Source of the DNA: Solea solea
Taxonomy: Eukaryota; Chordata; Actinopteri; Pleuronectiformes; Soleidae
Assembly (NCBI RefSeq): GCF_958295425.1
Contig: NC_081149.1
Location: 1,538,501 to 1,602,500, forward strand
Direction: 5' to 3'
Length of the DNA stretch: 64,000 bases
This document shows, one piece after another, positions 24,737-36,321 of this stretch. The translations under genes and the position numbers were made by a program. The first letter of the stretch is position 1, and each line of letters starts with the position of its first letter. Under the pieces are notes generated by a model, which saw nothing but the letters and a program-made list of their open reading frames with translations, ran no database searches and was not told the DNA's origin.

Positions 24737-24997
24737 CTGCCTGTCCATATTCTCCTCCCTCTCTCTAAAATCACTATTCATCAGAGCAAGAGCCAATGAG
24801 GACCAAGCACCAGGGTGAGGCACTTCCTCTGTGACAGGAAACAAACAATAAACACCCAGAGACCACAATCAGGCGGAGGGGGGTAATTAGAGAGGAAGAG
24901 ATAAAGGTATGAGATAAAGGTATGTTTGATACTCCGGAAAAGGTCAAGACTTAATGTTTGTTGACTTTCTTAAATGCACACATCTGGCAGCTGCCAG

Positions 24998-25913
24998 CAG
25001 AGCCGGATTAACGCAAAGGCAAACTAGGCACGTGCCTAGGGCCCGATTGGCAGGGGGCCCGATTGGCAGGGGGCCCAGACAGAGGGACAATCAAAACCTA
25101 AAAAGGACTTGGTCCGCGTTTCAAGACGATTTACGCTCCTCGTCCTGATGACGCGACGCTGTCAGGGCGTTCTGAGGACAGTCTGCTCGTGAGCGAGTGC
25201 ACGTGTCCGCGGCGAGGTCCGGGCGGGGGTTCACTGTAAACCACCTTCCAAGCCGATCTAGAGTCGGTCGCGGAGGAAACTTCATGTCAAACTAATGTGT
25301 GACACTGCACTATAGAAATGACTGAAACGTGACTAACACTAATAAGCGTTTTAGTCCAAAAGACTAAAACTAAGACTAAATGTAGAATGGCTTCCAAAAA
25401 CAACACTGCACAGTTCACCATCCAGAGAAACATCCAGACCAGTGGAGAAAACTGCTGAACATGAAAATAAACCTCTTTATTGCTCTTTGTATATTTGACT
25501 ACTTATTAAACTATTCAATTTAATCAACACATTTAATTAAGATTACATTTATCTTATTTGCTCTGTTTACGTAGCAATGCTGACACCTATTGGTGATTTA
25601 CTGCTACTACTGCCTTAACAATGACACTCACAATAGATAAGATAAGGATCATTTAATAGCATTTAATAGAGCCTTGTAGTAACGTATAAATACGGTAATA
25701 AAAATCACAAAATAGTCTGATAGACTGTTTAATATACGACACATGACTTATTTTGGCATACAAAGAACCAACTCGTAACCAAAGACTACGCTATGTAAAA
25801 TGTGAATTAACTTTTATTAGTAACTTTGGTAAGTTTCAGATTTCAATTCATAAATAACATCGATGGAGGGGGGCCCAAAAAATACAGTCTGCCTAGTATA
25901 GTCCATTTAGTTA

Positions 25914-25915
<2 letters not shown>
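24998..25915 (+). mobile_element. hAT-like non-autonomous element, copy 1, right end missing
   Basis: The left end begins CAGAGCCGGATTAAC, then GCACGTGCCTAGGGCCCGAT and duplicated GGCAGGGGGCCC units. The body matches 28051-28942 almost base for base for about 870 bp. The right terminus stops at TTAGTTAAT and runs into an (AT)n tract (25917-25953), whereas copy 2 keeps the complementary end GTTAATCCGGCTCTG. Terminal inverted repeats starting CAG and GGGCCC-rich subterminal sequence suggest a hAT relative. Copy 1 carries a 21-bp insertion near 25250 not in copy 2. Confidence 0.75.
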
Positions 25916-25953
<38 letters not shown>

Positions 25954-25955
<2 letters not shown>

Positions 25956-26621
25956 TAGTACTGGCTCTATGGGTGCCTACACAGGTCAGTTTGCCACTTA
26001 CTTTCCATTGGTTGTCAATAACTTGTGCGGTGACACCCAGATAGTTGTGGTCTACATCAAACTTGTGTTTCCTGGATGGTTGCGTCGCTCAGCTTCTTGA
26101 AATGAAACCTTCCGCCCAATCATCCGTCACCTGTCTCCATGTTCAGCTGCTGTCTGACTGCAGGTCACAGGTCACAGGTCAGTGTACACCACACGTAAAC
26201 ACACTTGCATTAAACATTCTAATAAAAACACGTACATTCTGCTCTGGGTATGTCTGTCATCCATAATACCTTGGCATTTTAAAAACAGTGCGACAGGACG
26301 GGCCCAAACAAACAAACTATTAACACTTCTACTCTGTTTAGTTTCACCATTGTTCTTTCTCATAATCTCACCATCAACCACCATGACTCCTGTGTCTCTG
26401 TGCTGGAGGCGGGGCCTTGAATCAGCTCACCTGGGCCATGGCCTCACCTGCCACTCATCATGTCTCATAGGCCTCCAGTGATCTCTGTGGTGTTTGATGT
26501 GGGCTGCTCTCCTGTGTTCAGGTCACATGACATGCACGGCACGCCTCCCGCTGCACGGCAGCTCCATCACTCATGTTACACATAATATCACACATCTCTC
26601 AAGTTTGTGTCGTTTTATACA
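25954..26621. other. intergenic sequence, no feature recognised
   Basis: No repeats or conserved exons were recognised. Short open frames on both strands look random. Confidence 0.5.
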
Positions 26622-26887
26622 CTACATGACGGTAGCTCAGTGGTAGAGCATGTTGTCTTTCAACTGGAAGGTTGTGGGTTTGATTCCCGGCTAGTCTACA
26701 TGCTGACGTGTCCTTGGGCAAGACACTTAACCCCATGTTGCTCCTGACGGCTGTGCTGCCGGCGTGTGAGTGGGTATGAAAGATGAGAGCTAGAAAATGC
26801 ACTGCACATAGATGAATGAATGAATGGCAAAACTGTAGTGTACAGCAGCGTCGAGTGGTCATCAAGACCAAAAAAGTCTTATATAAA
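26622..26887 (+). mobile_element. tRNA-derived SINE, best-preserved copy
   Basis: The A-box-like GGTAGCTCAGTGGTAGAGC is followed about 30 bp later by the B-box GGTTTGATTCCCGGC, then CTACATGCTGACGTGTCC, GGCAAGACACTTAACCCC and the 3' body GGCAAAACTGTAGTG... ending at TTATATAAAT. The tRNA-like head with both internal promoter boxes supports a Pol III SINE. Other copies are at 2008, 33315 and 50998 on this strand and at 3835 and 37335 on the opposite strand. Confidence 0.85.
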
Positions 26888-27175
26888 TTAGAGCTGCAGC
26901 GAACGATTATTTTCATAATCAATTCATCTGTGGATTATTTTCTCGATTAATCGATTAATCGTCCTAAAATATCAGAAAACCTTAAAAAATGTTGATCGTG
27001 TTCTTCAAACGTTTTGTCCACAAACCAAAATGATTGAGTTTCAATGATTTCTTTGTTTTACGGAGCAAAGAATAAAATATTCACATTTAAGAAGCTTAAA
27101 CAATCAGAAATCTTGTTTTAATCATGAAAATAGTCAATTAATTTAGTAATCGATGAATAATGGTTTCAGCTGTAA
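26888..27175. mobile_element. MITE, ATCGAT-rich family, copy 3
   Basis: It opens TTAGAGCTGCAGCGAACG with AATCGATTAATCGTCC and closes AATCGATGAATAATGGTTTCAGCTG, so the ends are inverted. The centre carries TTTCTTTGTTTTACGGAGC. It abuts the SINE on its left, with no gap. Confidence 0.75.
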
Positions 27176-27997
27176 TATAAATACAAACTGTTTACCATTC
27201 CTCATGTTTTACAGGTTTACCTGATGGTGCCATTGTTTTCTCGGACTCGACCAAACAAGCACATGACACATATTCATATATATTATAGTGGTTAAGTAAT
27301 GAAAGTTGAAGTTAATGGAGCTCACTGGGTCAGGGTTACTTATGGCTTCTGTTTTTAAATAACAACAACAACAACGTTATTGAGCCCACTTTGTCCCATT
27401 GTCGTGTAGTCGATGTTGTTTGAGACGTCACAGTGAGAACGATGGTGAGCTGGAGGGCAGGGCCCTGATGGAGTGATAATGATGGGGTTGTGTTTAAAGA
27501 GTGCACCTGATAACGGTGGGGTGGGGTGTCTATTGGGGATTGTTGTTTATATGAGAGGTCTCGTCCCACCGACTATCTGCTGCAGCATCCTCTGCCGTTC
27601 TCACCATGCAGTCAACACAGCATACAGCTACAGCTTGGTAAGTGGAGGCTTATCGAGGTGTTTATAGCTTTGCTTGGTTTATCTGTGCAGGAAGATGACT
27701 CTTTCTTAATTATACTTATCGTGATGTTTGTTTGCTCTGAATTATTTAGCTGAAAAAAACACTGCCCAGAAATATCGAAATGTTCTGGTTTTAATACGAA
27801 AAAAGGACAAAAGAAGGTTTTGCTTTTTCTGGTGACTCAGTCTAAACAGTCCAGAAAAGTCTATAACTATATAAGTCTATATAAGTCTGATGTGTTTTCT
27901 CCTTGTGTTACCATGGTGATTGTCATTTCTCACAGACAGACAATATTTCAGTCTTTTTTGTTTTTTATTTCAGTCAGTTGTTTTTGCCATGGGTGTA
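27176..27997. other. intergenic sequence, no feature recognised
   Basis: No exon or repeat was recognised apart from a short (CAA)n run near 27361. Confidence 0.5.
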
Positions 27998-28053
27998 GCC
28001 ATCTAACAGGAAATCCTCATCCTCAAGAGGATGAGGATTTCCTGTTAGATGGC
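27998..28053. repeat. perfect palindrome, 27-bp arms, 2-bp centre
   Basis: The arm 27998-28024 (starting GCCATCTAACAGGAAATCC) is the exact reverse complement of 28027-28053, separated only by AA. The right arm ends precisely where the second hAT-like copy begins (GGCAAACTAGG), so the palindrome replaces the first ~20 bp of that element. Confidence 0.97.
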
Positions 28054-28942
28054 AAACTAGGCACGTGCCTAGGGCCCGATTGGCAGGGGGCCCGATTGGC
28101 AGGGGGCCCAGACAGAGGGACAATCAAAACCTAAAAAGGACTTGGTCCGTGTTTCAAGACGATTTACGCTCCTCGTCCTGATGACGCGACGCTGTCAGGG
28201 CGTTCTGAGGACAGTCTGCTCGTGAGCGAGTGCACGTGTCCGCGGCGAGGTCCGGGCGGGGGTTCACTGTAAACCACCTTCCAAGAGGAAACTTCATGTC
28301 AAACTTATGTGTGACACTGCACTATAGAAATGACTGAAACGTGACTAACACTAATAAGCGTTTTAGTCCAAAAGACTAAAACTAAGACTAAATGTAGAAT
28401 GGCTTCCAAAAACAACAGTGCACAGTTCACCATCCAGAGAAACATCCAGAGAAACAGTGGAGAAAACTGCTGAACATGAAAATAAACCTCTTTATTGCTC
28501 TTTGTATATTTGACGACTTATTAAACTATTCAATTTAATCATCAACACATTTAATTAAGATTACATTTATCTTATTTGCTCTGTTTACATAGCAATGCTG
28601 ACACCTATTGGTGATTTACTGCTACTACTGCCTTAACAATGACACTCACAATAGATAAGATAAGGATCATTTAATAGCATTTAATAGAGCCTTGTAGTAA
28701 CGTATAAATACGGTAATAAAAATCACAAAATAGTCTGATAGACTGTTTAATATACGACACATGACTAATGTTTGCATACAAAGAACCAACTCGTAACCAA
28801 AGACTACGCTATGTAAAATGTGAACTAACTTTTATTAGTAACTTTGGTAAGTTTCAGATTTCAATTCATAAATAACATCGATGGAGGGGGGCCCAAAAAA
28901 TACAGTCTGCCCAGTATAGTCCATTTAGTTAATCCGGCTCTG
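28051..28942 (+). mobile_element. hAT-like non-autonomous element, copy 2, left end missing
   Basis: This matches copy 1 (24998-25915) through the GGGCCC-rich left part, the TTTATTGCTCTTTG centre and the GGAGGGGGGCCC right part. It ends with GTTAATCCGGCTCTG (28928-28942), the reverse complement of the left terminus of copy 1. The left 20 bp are absent and replaced by the palindrome. Confidence 0.75.
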
Positions 28943-29170
28943 GCTGGGTGTATCATCACTCTGGAGGTCCAGACGTTCTCTAGCATGATAAAGGCTGCTC
29001 TTGCTTTCCTGATCCTGGCAGTCGTGTCCCTCTCAGTGCCCCCCTGATGGTCTACCACACTTCCCAAGTACACAAAGGACCCAGCCTCCTTGACTTCTTC
29101 CCCTCCAGTTGTAACTGCTGAGATGTTGCTTGTGTTGATCTTCATAAGTTTAGTCTTCTAGTCCAGATAC
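28943..29170 (-). pseudogene. LINE reverse-transcriptase fragment, minus strand
   Basis: The reverse strand encodes KINTSNISAVTTGGEEVKEA, then FVYLGSVVDHQGGTERD and ARIRKARAAFIMLENVW. The FxYLGS-x-V-x-x-x-GGT and IxKARAAF motifs mark the thumb/C-terminal part of reverse transcriptases of vertebrate non-LTR retrotransposons. Upstream RT motifs are missing. It directly adjoins the right end of the hAT-like element. Confidence 0.75.
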
Positions 29171-29384
29171 AGGAGGTTGTTTTATCTTGCATCTGTTTTG
29201 TGGTTGTGTGAGAGGAGTGACAGATCGTCAGCATCTAGATCCTCTAGCTGTGTCCAAAGTCTTCACTGGATCCCTTCCAGTAGCAGTTGTCCTTATAATC
29301 CAGTCAGTAACCCTCATGTTAACCCTGTGTTCCCTACATTGACTGTCTCTCACAGTTTGAAGTTTTTTTTATCTCAATTATGAC

Positions 29385-29387
29385 TTT

Positions 29388-29435
<48 letters not shown>

Positions 29436-29645
29436 AGCGACTAGTGACTTGTAAAGCATTTGTTTTCAGTGTAACTCAGAATCAGTTGATTAAAGATTGG
29501 TTCAGTACTTCCTCCTGAGCACAGACTCGTCTGACACAGTCACTGAAACACAGCGGCAGGGTTTGTGACGCTGCTCGAGATCAGCAGTGCTGTCACTAAA
29601 TAAACCAGACTCCAGATTGTCCTGGTTGTCTGCATTCTGACGACG
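29385..29645. mobile_element. GTTTCCAC-family element, partial copy E with (CA)n tract
   Basis: A (CA)n run (29394-29432) is followed by GACTTGTAAAGCATTTG, TTTTCAGTGTAACTCAGAATC, ACAGGG-type GGCAGGGTTTGTGACGC and ACCAGACTCC, the same order as in copy B at 1643-1790. The GC-rich ends are missing. Confidence 0.5.
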
Positions 29646-29749
29646 TCAGGCATAGTGCCTACTTATTCTTATAAAATAAAAATACATTGTTAGACAGTAT
29701 TCAATTCTTCTAAAAATAACATTCACGTTTTACATTCCACAAAACTGTC

Positions 29750-30220
29750 CAGAAACATTTGTGGTAAAAGGAAGAAGCCGGACTTTTAATGAAACTGTCT
29801 AAATTAGGGGTCAAGGGAAGAATGTATCAGAAGATTAAGAAAAATACAAGTTAGAGTAGGGGAAACATTCAATGTAATATTTAGTAGAAAACGTAACTCC
29901 TCAGGGAAGCATAATAAGTCCTTTATTATTTTTCCATCATGATAAATGACATTTATAAAGGAATGGAAAAGGATTCTGGATTTTCTTCATTTGCAGACGA
30001 TGGGGCAATTTGGAAGAAGGGAAGAAAAAATAGAAGGGTGGGCATATAAATGTGACTTTACATTTTCAGTTAATAAAACAAAGACGATGATATTTACAAA
30101 TAAAATCATTAATGATGGAGTAAAACTGGAATTATACAATGAGGAGTTGGAGAGAGTGAAATACTTCTAGGGATATGGATTGATGACAATGTCACATGGA
30201 AGCTACATATTCAGAAATGA
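29750..30220 (+). pseudogene. LINE reverse-transcriptase fragment, plus strand
   Basis: In broken frames the plus strand gives INDIYKGMEKD, then FADDG (the YxDD-type catalytic box, here FADD), WAYKCDFTFSVNKTKTMIF, LYNEELERVKYF and LGIWIDDNVTWKLHI. These follow the order of RT motifs C to E in non-LTR retrotransposons. Stops and frameshifts interrupt it. A (GT)n tract follows at 30229-30251. Confidence 0.75.
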
Positions 30221-30381
30221 ATGGACAGTGTGTGTGTGTGTGTGTGTGTGTAGGCATGTGTATGTACAGTTATGCATGTATATAATATATATATATATAT
30301 ACACTGTATATATATTATTTATTTTGTATTTACAGTAGCAAAGGATTTGGCAGACACTTTTATCCAAAGCGACATACACAT

Positions 30382-30536
30382 TTTTCCTTTTATTTTGTTT
30401 CATTTTATTTTATTTTATTTCATTTCATTTCATTTCATTTCATTTCATTTCATTTCATTTCATTTCATTTCATTTCATTTCATTTTATTTTATTTTATTT
30501 TATTTTATTTTATTTCATTTTATTTTATTTTATTTT
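30382..30536. repeat. TTTTA/TTTCA/TTTTA pentanucleotide tract
   Basis: There are several TTTTA units, then about fourteen TTTCA units (30417-30485), then more TTTTA units with one TTTCA. It lies about 200 bp upstream of the probable nosip first exon. Confidence 0.95.
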
Positions 30537-30560
30537 GAAGTAATAGTTCAGTTCGCTCCG

Positions 30561-31344
30561 CATTTTGATCCACACTCCATACCAGATGGTGGCGGTAATG
30601 ACTCCATACCAGATGGTGGCGGTAATGACTCCATATCGTAGTTATGCTAACCGCTCTTAGACCTCAGAAAAGAAGAAGAAGCAGAACAGGAAGTAGCGTC
30701 ACTTTCGCATGTGTGTGTTTCCGGTACAGATCTGAAAGTAGAAGGTAAGAAACAGTGAATTCTTCGCTTTGTCTAACATTGTTAATAAATTCAGCTTCAA
30801 CTGTTACAGTCTGCGACTGTTTGTCGTGTCAAATGTGAGCTTTACTCCAGGTACTTACTCCAGGTACCACGTGTTTACCTTTCGTCGCTAACGTTAGCAT
30901 CACTGCTCAGTGCTACATACACATCAGGCGAGTGACGGAGAAAAAGCCCAAGTTTAAGCAACTATGACCCGACACGGGAAGAACTGCACGGCTGGAGCGG
31001 TTTACACTTACCACGAGAAGAAGAAGGACACTGGTGAGTAAAGTGGATTAACGCTAAGTCAACTATACAACACAGGATTTACATTTCCCTTTACTGCATA
31101 TATGCTTAAGCGAGGGTCCACAGTCCGTGTGTTTTACGGACAACAGATTTTAGTTTGAAGAAAATTAAACCAAAATCACAAAACGAGCCGTTTACACATA
31201 GAAAATGAACCATCGTTGAAAAGAGAAAACGACACAACGATCTGTTGTCTGGATGTGCAAAGAAACGGTTTGGTTTTTTAACTTTGCACAGTTGATTCTT
31301 TTCTTTTCTGAGGTTTTATCTGGTATGGAGTGTGCATCGAAATG
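30561..31344. repeat. inverted repeat enclosing the 5' end of nosip
   Basis: The 27 bp at 30561-30587 (CATTTTGATCCACACTCCAT...) match the reverse complement of 31318-31344 with two mismatches; CCTCAGAAAAGAA near 30662 is matched inside the right arm near 31301. A 28-bp unit (ACTCCATACCAGATGGTGGC...) is tandemly duplicated at 30574-30629. The phrase is a common fish repeat, so these are probably two copies of one dispersed element in opposite orientation. Confidence 0.6.
30650..30744 (+). promoter_or_regulatory. nosip: probable nosip 5' untranslated exon and promoter
   Basis: AGGAAGTAGCGTCAC (ETS-like GGAAGT) is followed by TTTCCGGTACAG and a donor GAAG-GTAAGA with the junction after 30744. 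An acceptor TGCTCAG at 30904-30910 would join it to the exon carrying the start codon. No TATA box is visible, in keeping with a housekeeping promoter. The transcription start is not fixed. Confidence 0.45.
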
Positions 31345-31395
31345 TTGATCTAACTGAACTATTACTTAAAAATACAATTAATAGTAAATAATAAT

Positions 31396-31426
<31 letters not shown>

Positions 31427-33688
31427 CAAAAAACATGTGTAACACACATACATACATCCAATATCCTCCTAATCAACTTTGTGATTTTATGAAGTGAAGT
31501 AATATCTTGTAAAACTCCTCATCAATGTCTCAGAACTTTTGAGTCATTACTTGTCTGACATTGTGTTTCAAGCAGAGTTTATTTTGTTGTGACGCGGAAA
31601 CTATCGGTATGACGCCGTTGCGTTGTACCCGGCAGTCATAAGTGCTGCAGTCTAAACATGTATTTACACAAATTTACTAGTTTTATTTCACAAAACCAAC
31701 TGAAAGCCCAACCCAATAGTGTAAAATAGAGAGTATAGGACGGCAGATGTAAGTGGACTGACAGCTGTTGAGCCACATTAGTGTTCACTAATGGTAATGT
31801 AGGAACTCCCAATGGCATTAATGCAAAATCAATCTGATCAACTGTATCTAGTAAAACAAAAAGATGTTGATAAACCCCTTCACTATTCATTTATGGAAAT
31901 CAGCAAGTAAGCATGTGTACTGAGTAGTTAATTGGTTAAGAAATGTTATGAATTAAAATCCCCAATTTCTCCAATATGTTTATGAACCTTATTGTAATTC
32001 TGTTGTTAAGCAGAAGCTCTGAAGTCCATGGTCAGTGACTGTGTCAGTGACTGTGTGTTTCTCGTACACCGTGTTTGAGTGTGTGTGCGCTTACTTTCCT
32101 CCTCAGCTGCATCTGGTTATGGAACACAGAGCATTCGACTGGGAAAAGATGCAATCAAAGACTTTGACTGCTGTTGTCTGTCCCTTCAGCCTTGTGAGAC
32201 TCCTGTCGTAACGTAGGTTTCTCTCTGCACCACACACACACACACACACACACACATTTACTGATGTTATACAGCTTTTCCCTCAGACCACACAGCAATT
32301 TGTGTGTGTCTGTGTGTGAGAAAAAGAGCTGCCTGCACAGGGAGATAAATGAACGCAACAATATGCTATGTTTTTAAATTGCGTTGGGAGGAAAAGATGG
32401 AATCAATTTGTGTTGTTCATTGTTGATTCTGTGACGGCCCGTTGCACATTTGTTAATGTTAGGGAAGTGCTGCTATATGTCATAATCACATAATATGGTG
32501 TGTCTTGTCTGCTCTCCTCAGGCCAGATGGATACTTGTATGAGAAACAGGCCATTCTGGAATACATTCTTCATCAGAAGACACAGATTGCCAAAAAAATG
32601 AAGGTAAAACATGCACGTCTGACAACTTCTACACAACATGTGATCACACGCCACTTGCATGGCTTAGTAGAGAGTTGTGAAAGTTTGAGTAAAGCCCTAA
32701 AATGATTTCATTCCTCAAACAAAGCACAGAGAAAACTTTTGCATGTGAAGTTGGTAAAATGATCAATCTTATCAAACATCTAGCTCGTAACAGTATCCTG
32801 TATCCTGTGTCCTCCACCTCAGGTAGGAACCAACAATGAGTCACTTGAATTGTGCCAACATTTAAAGAGAATGGTAATTATGTTGCCAGTTAAAAGATAA
32901 ATTCTGTCAGAAATGGTTCAATCATTATTTAGAAAATAGACATGTATTGATTCAGTCTGAGCATAGCCTCCTTCAAGTACATACAGTATATTCAATATAT
33001 GAACACACATCCATTCACATAATATCCACTTTAAAATTGTAACAGCTACAGCAAATCATCCTCTACTTTCGCCTAAGAGGACAAGACAAAAGTTCTGTTT
33101 ATAAATATTCAAATGTATTATAAGATGACTCTTCAAAATAAATGCTTTCAAATTGTACTCTAAAGTCTTCATTCTTTACTTCTTTACTTCTTTAAGACGG
33201 TAACAAAAGTATCATAGAAATATCAGATATAAAAGTCGCTGTGATATTGTACGGATACCCATCCCTCATGGTTAGAAAAGTCAGAAGATTTATTTAACTA
33301 GGTGTAAACATCATGACAGGAAGTAGTATTCTGTGGTGTCATCTTTCAACTTGAAGGTTGTGGTTTTGATTCCTGACTCCACTCGTCTACATGCTGATGT
33401 GTCCTTGGTCAAGACACTTGATGTATGAAAGTGTGAGTGAATGGGTGAATGGCAAAACTGTAGTGTAAAGCAGCTTTGAGTGGTCATCAAGACTAGAAAA
33501 GATCTATATAAATACATTTACCATTCACCTTCCAAACATGTTAGGGTTATTCAAACTGGAATTGATCCCTGGGCTGGTCCCAGTAGGAAGGTTCCTGGTA
33601 GAGGATGGTTACAATCGATTCATAAAGTTACCTATCCTGATCAATAATTCTCACATTTGGCTTTAGCAAGTTTAGAGACAAATCTCAG

Positions 33689-33728
<40 letters not shown>

Positions 33729-36272
33729 TTCAAACTGAGTTTCCTCTTTGCATTGAAACTGTGTTTTTCTCTCATTACTCTGTAGCTGTATGAAAAGCAG
33801 AAGAAAGCCCAGAAGAGCAGCAGCCAGCTGGAGTCCAAGTCAGAGGAAAGAGAGAAGGTGGAGAGGTTCAAAACCATGGAGAACAGCATCGTATCCAAAC
33901 CCATCAATCCATTCACCTCTGGTACATATTCCCATTATTATTATAGTGCTTTAGTCCACACCACGCTAACAAGATCAGAGTGAAGCCGCTCAGTTTATAC
34001 TTGGTCATCACCTTGTAGAGTATTTGCAAAATCATATGTTGTGATATACTCACAACCGCTCTAGTAAGGCACTTGGCACCATCTAGTGGACTGACACCGC
34101 ACTTGGTCTTTATGTTAATCCACAAAATGTTGAAAACGTAACACAAATATGCCTAAAGAAAAATCTAAACTTGGTGTCCCAACAGTGATATGATATAAAC
34201 CCTACACCGCTATCATCTTCTAGTGTTTTAAGCTTCATCAAACTGAAGCTATGCCCATGCTAACCTGTGATACAACCCCAAACGAGTAAATAATGATCAA
34301 TGATTCTTTTCAACCATTTTCTCTCCCAGAGCAGAACAAAGGCAGCGACAAGAGCAGGACAGACGGCAGCTCAGCAGAATCCTCCACTGGCTCTGCAGCT
34401 GCTTCCTCCAGCCAGAGCCTTCCTAGTTTCTGGATTCCCTCTCTGACCCCAGAGGCAAAGCCCACTCTGCTCAAGAAACCAGTGAGTCACTTGTCACGTA
34501 GGTCTGAGGCAGCAGCTTTTTATTCTGATTTACTAAATTAAATGAGAGGGAAAAAAAGGTTAGAAGTGAATTAAGGATTTGTAGAACAGCGACACCCGTG
34601 TAACGCTACTTAAACCGTGCCGGCTCGCCACGGCACGGTTTGAAGGTGACATAGACCGGAAGCTCCAATTAACGCTGCGTTTGTGTGTGTATCTGCGTCA
34701 TTACCTCGTTTATGAAACCCTAAAGTTTCAGAACAAACAGTTCAGCCACTGCTGAGAAAATAGTGTTGTATTGTTTTCCTGGGCTCTGCGAAGCGGATCG
34801 ACACTTCCTTAATTTGATGTCGTCATCAGAAATCCTCACCACCGTAGCGCCTCCCTGTGCGGGCACTAGTCCGGGCACATCCGGTTGCGTACATTCAACC
34901 GCAGAAGAAGAAGAAGAACTACTCTCGTTGTAGCTGCTGAGATGCAGAGCATCCACCGTGCCAGAGGGGGAGCTGTGTATCTGAGCGCTGGCCTATCTAT
35001 TACGTCACTTCCAGGTACCTGGCCAATCACAAGACAGTAGGAAAGCTCTCGTTGGCTGGCCAATCACAGCAACTGTTTGGTCTGAAACAGCGCGGCTGAC
35101 GAGAGCGTCAGTGAGGAGATATTTTGATCGGCTCGTTTGCAGCGATTAGGAGGTTTTTAATCATGAAAACAAGTTAATATATGTAAGTAGACCTCCATAA
35201 CTAACATATATGTGTGATACAAGCATTCTATGTCGCCTTTAAGTAGCGTTTCCACTAGCATAGTACTAGGTACTATTTTTAGTACCTGCTCCGGCGAGGT
35301 TCCAAGCGTTCTTAAGCAGGTTCTATGTGATGATTGGTCAGACTGCTGGCCGCTGACTGGCCTGAGTCCCGTCACAGGAAAAGACGTCCCACACACAAAT
35401 CAAGATGAACAGCGTCGAACTGTACATCACTTAAAACTACTTAACAATCCTAACAACGCGGGGAAACCTCTATGTTCAACAGGAGTCTTTTAAAGTGGAG
35501 TGGTGTATTTAGGGACAGCACCGCTCATCGTGAGCCACAGACCGCTGACACTGTAGTCTGTGGAGTAGGAGGCTGTACTCTGGAGACTGTGGACAGAAAT
35601 CAAGCCCAACTGTTGAGAAGTTAAAACCACACTTTCACTCAGCCGTACAGTGATGTCTCCGCTCACGTTAAGTAGGTACTTTTTTGTAGTGGAGATGTAA
35701 CCTAATCGTGTCGTGGCGAGGCGACGCGAGGCGAGGCGGTGGAAATGCGCCATCAGTGAGCTGAGCCATACCAAATGGAGTTGAGCAGTGGTAGTTATAG
35801 ACCAGCAGCTCCCATGTTTTCACAATCTAGAAACGACTTTGGGGTGAGACGACAAAGTAGTTTTCAAACTTCAGTTTCCAGACAGAAAAGTCTGTTTAAG
35901 GGGGAAATAAATGGTGAACATGGCGTCTCCTCGTGTCCCTGCTGGCACTCACTCTTTCAGTGAGAGGTAACAGCAGCACATGTGCTGTGTCAGTACCTCA
36001 CACTAACACGCACTTTAAAGTAGACACGACTCGTGTGCATGTGTGACACACGCACACACACGCACACACACACAGTGTTTGGACCTTGATGTGAGGTGTT
36101 TTGTTTGGATGTTGATGGCGTGGCGTCCTCGTGCTGTTTGTTTTGTGTGTGTCTGGTTCACGCTGACACCGTTAGAAAAGTAAAGGCAGCTCGACCCTGG
36201 ATCCAAACTGGGATTACAACATTATGTGAAGTTTCAGAAATGGAAAGTTTCCACGAGATTTCACAGGACTTA

Positions 36273-36321
<49 letters not shown>

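Noticed and set aside
23777..24868. Open frames through the CAGCACCAGTC repeat
   Set aside because: They are explained by the 21/25-bp minisatellite. Start and end lie in unrelated sequence.
26622..26700. Functional tRNA gene
   Set aside because: A-box and B-box are tRNA-like, but the cloverleaf is not completed and the sequence continues into a SINE body repeated elsewhere in the window.
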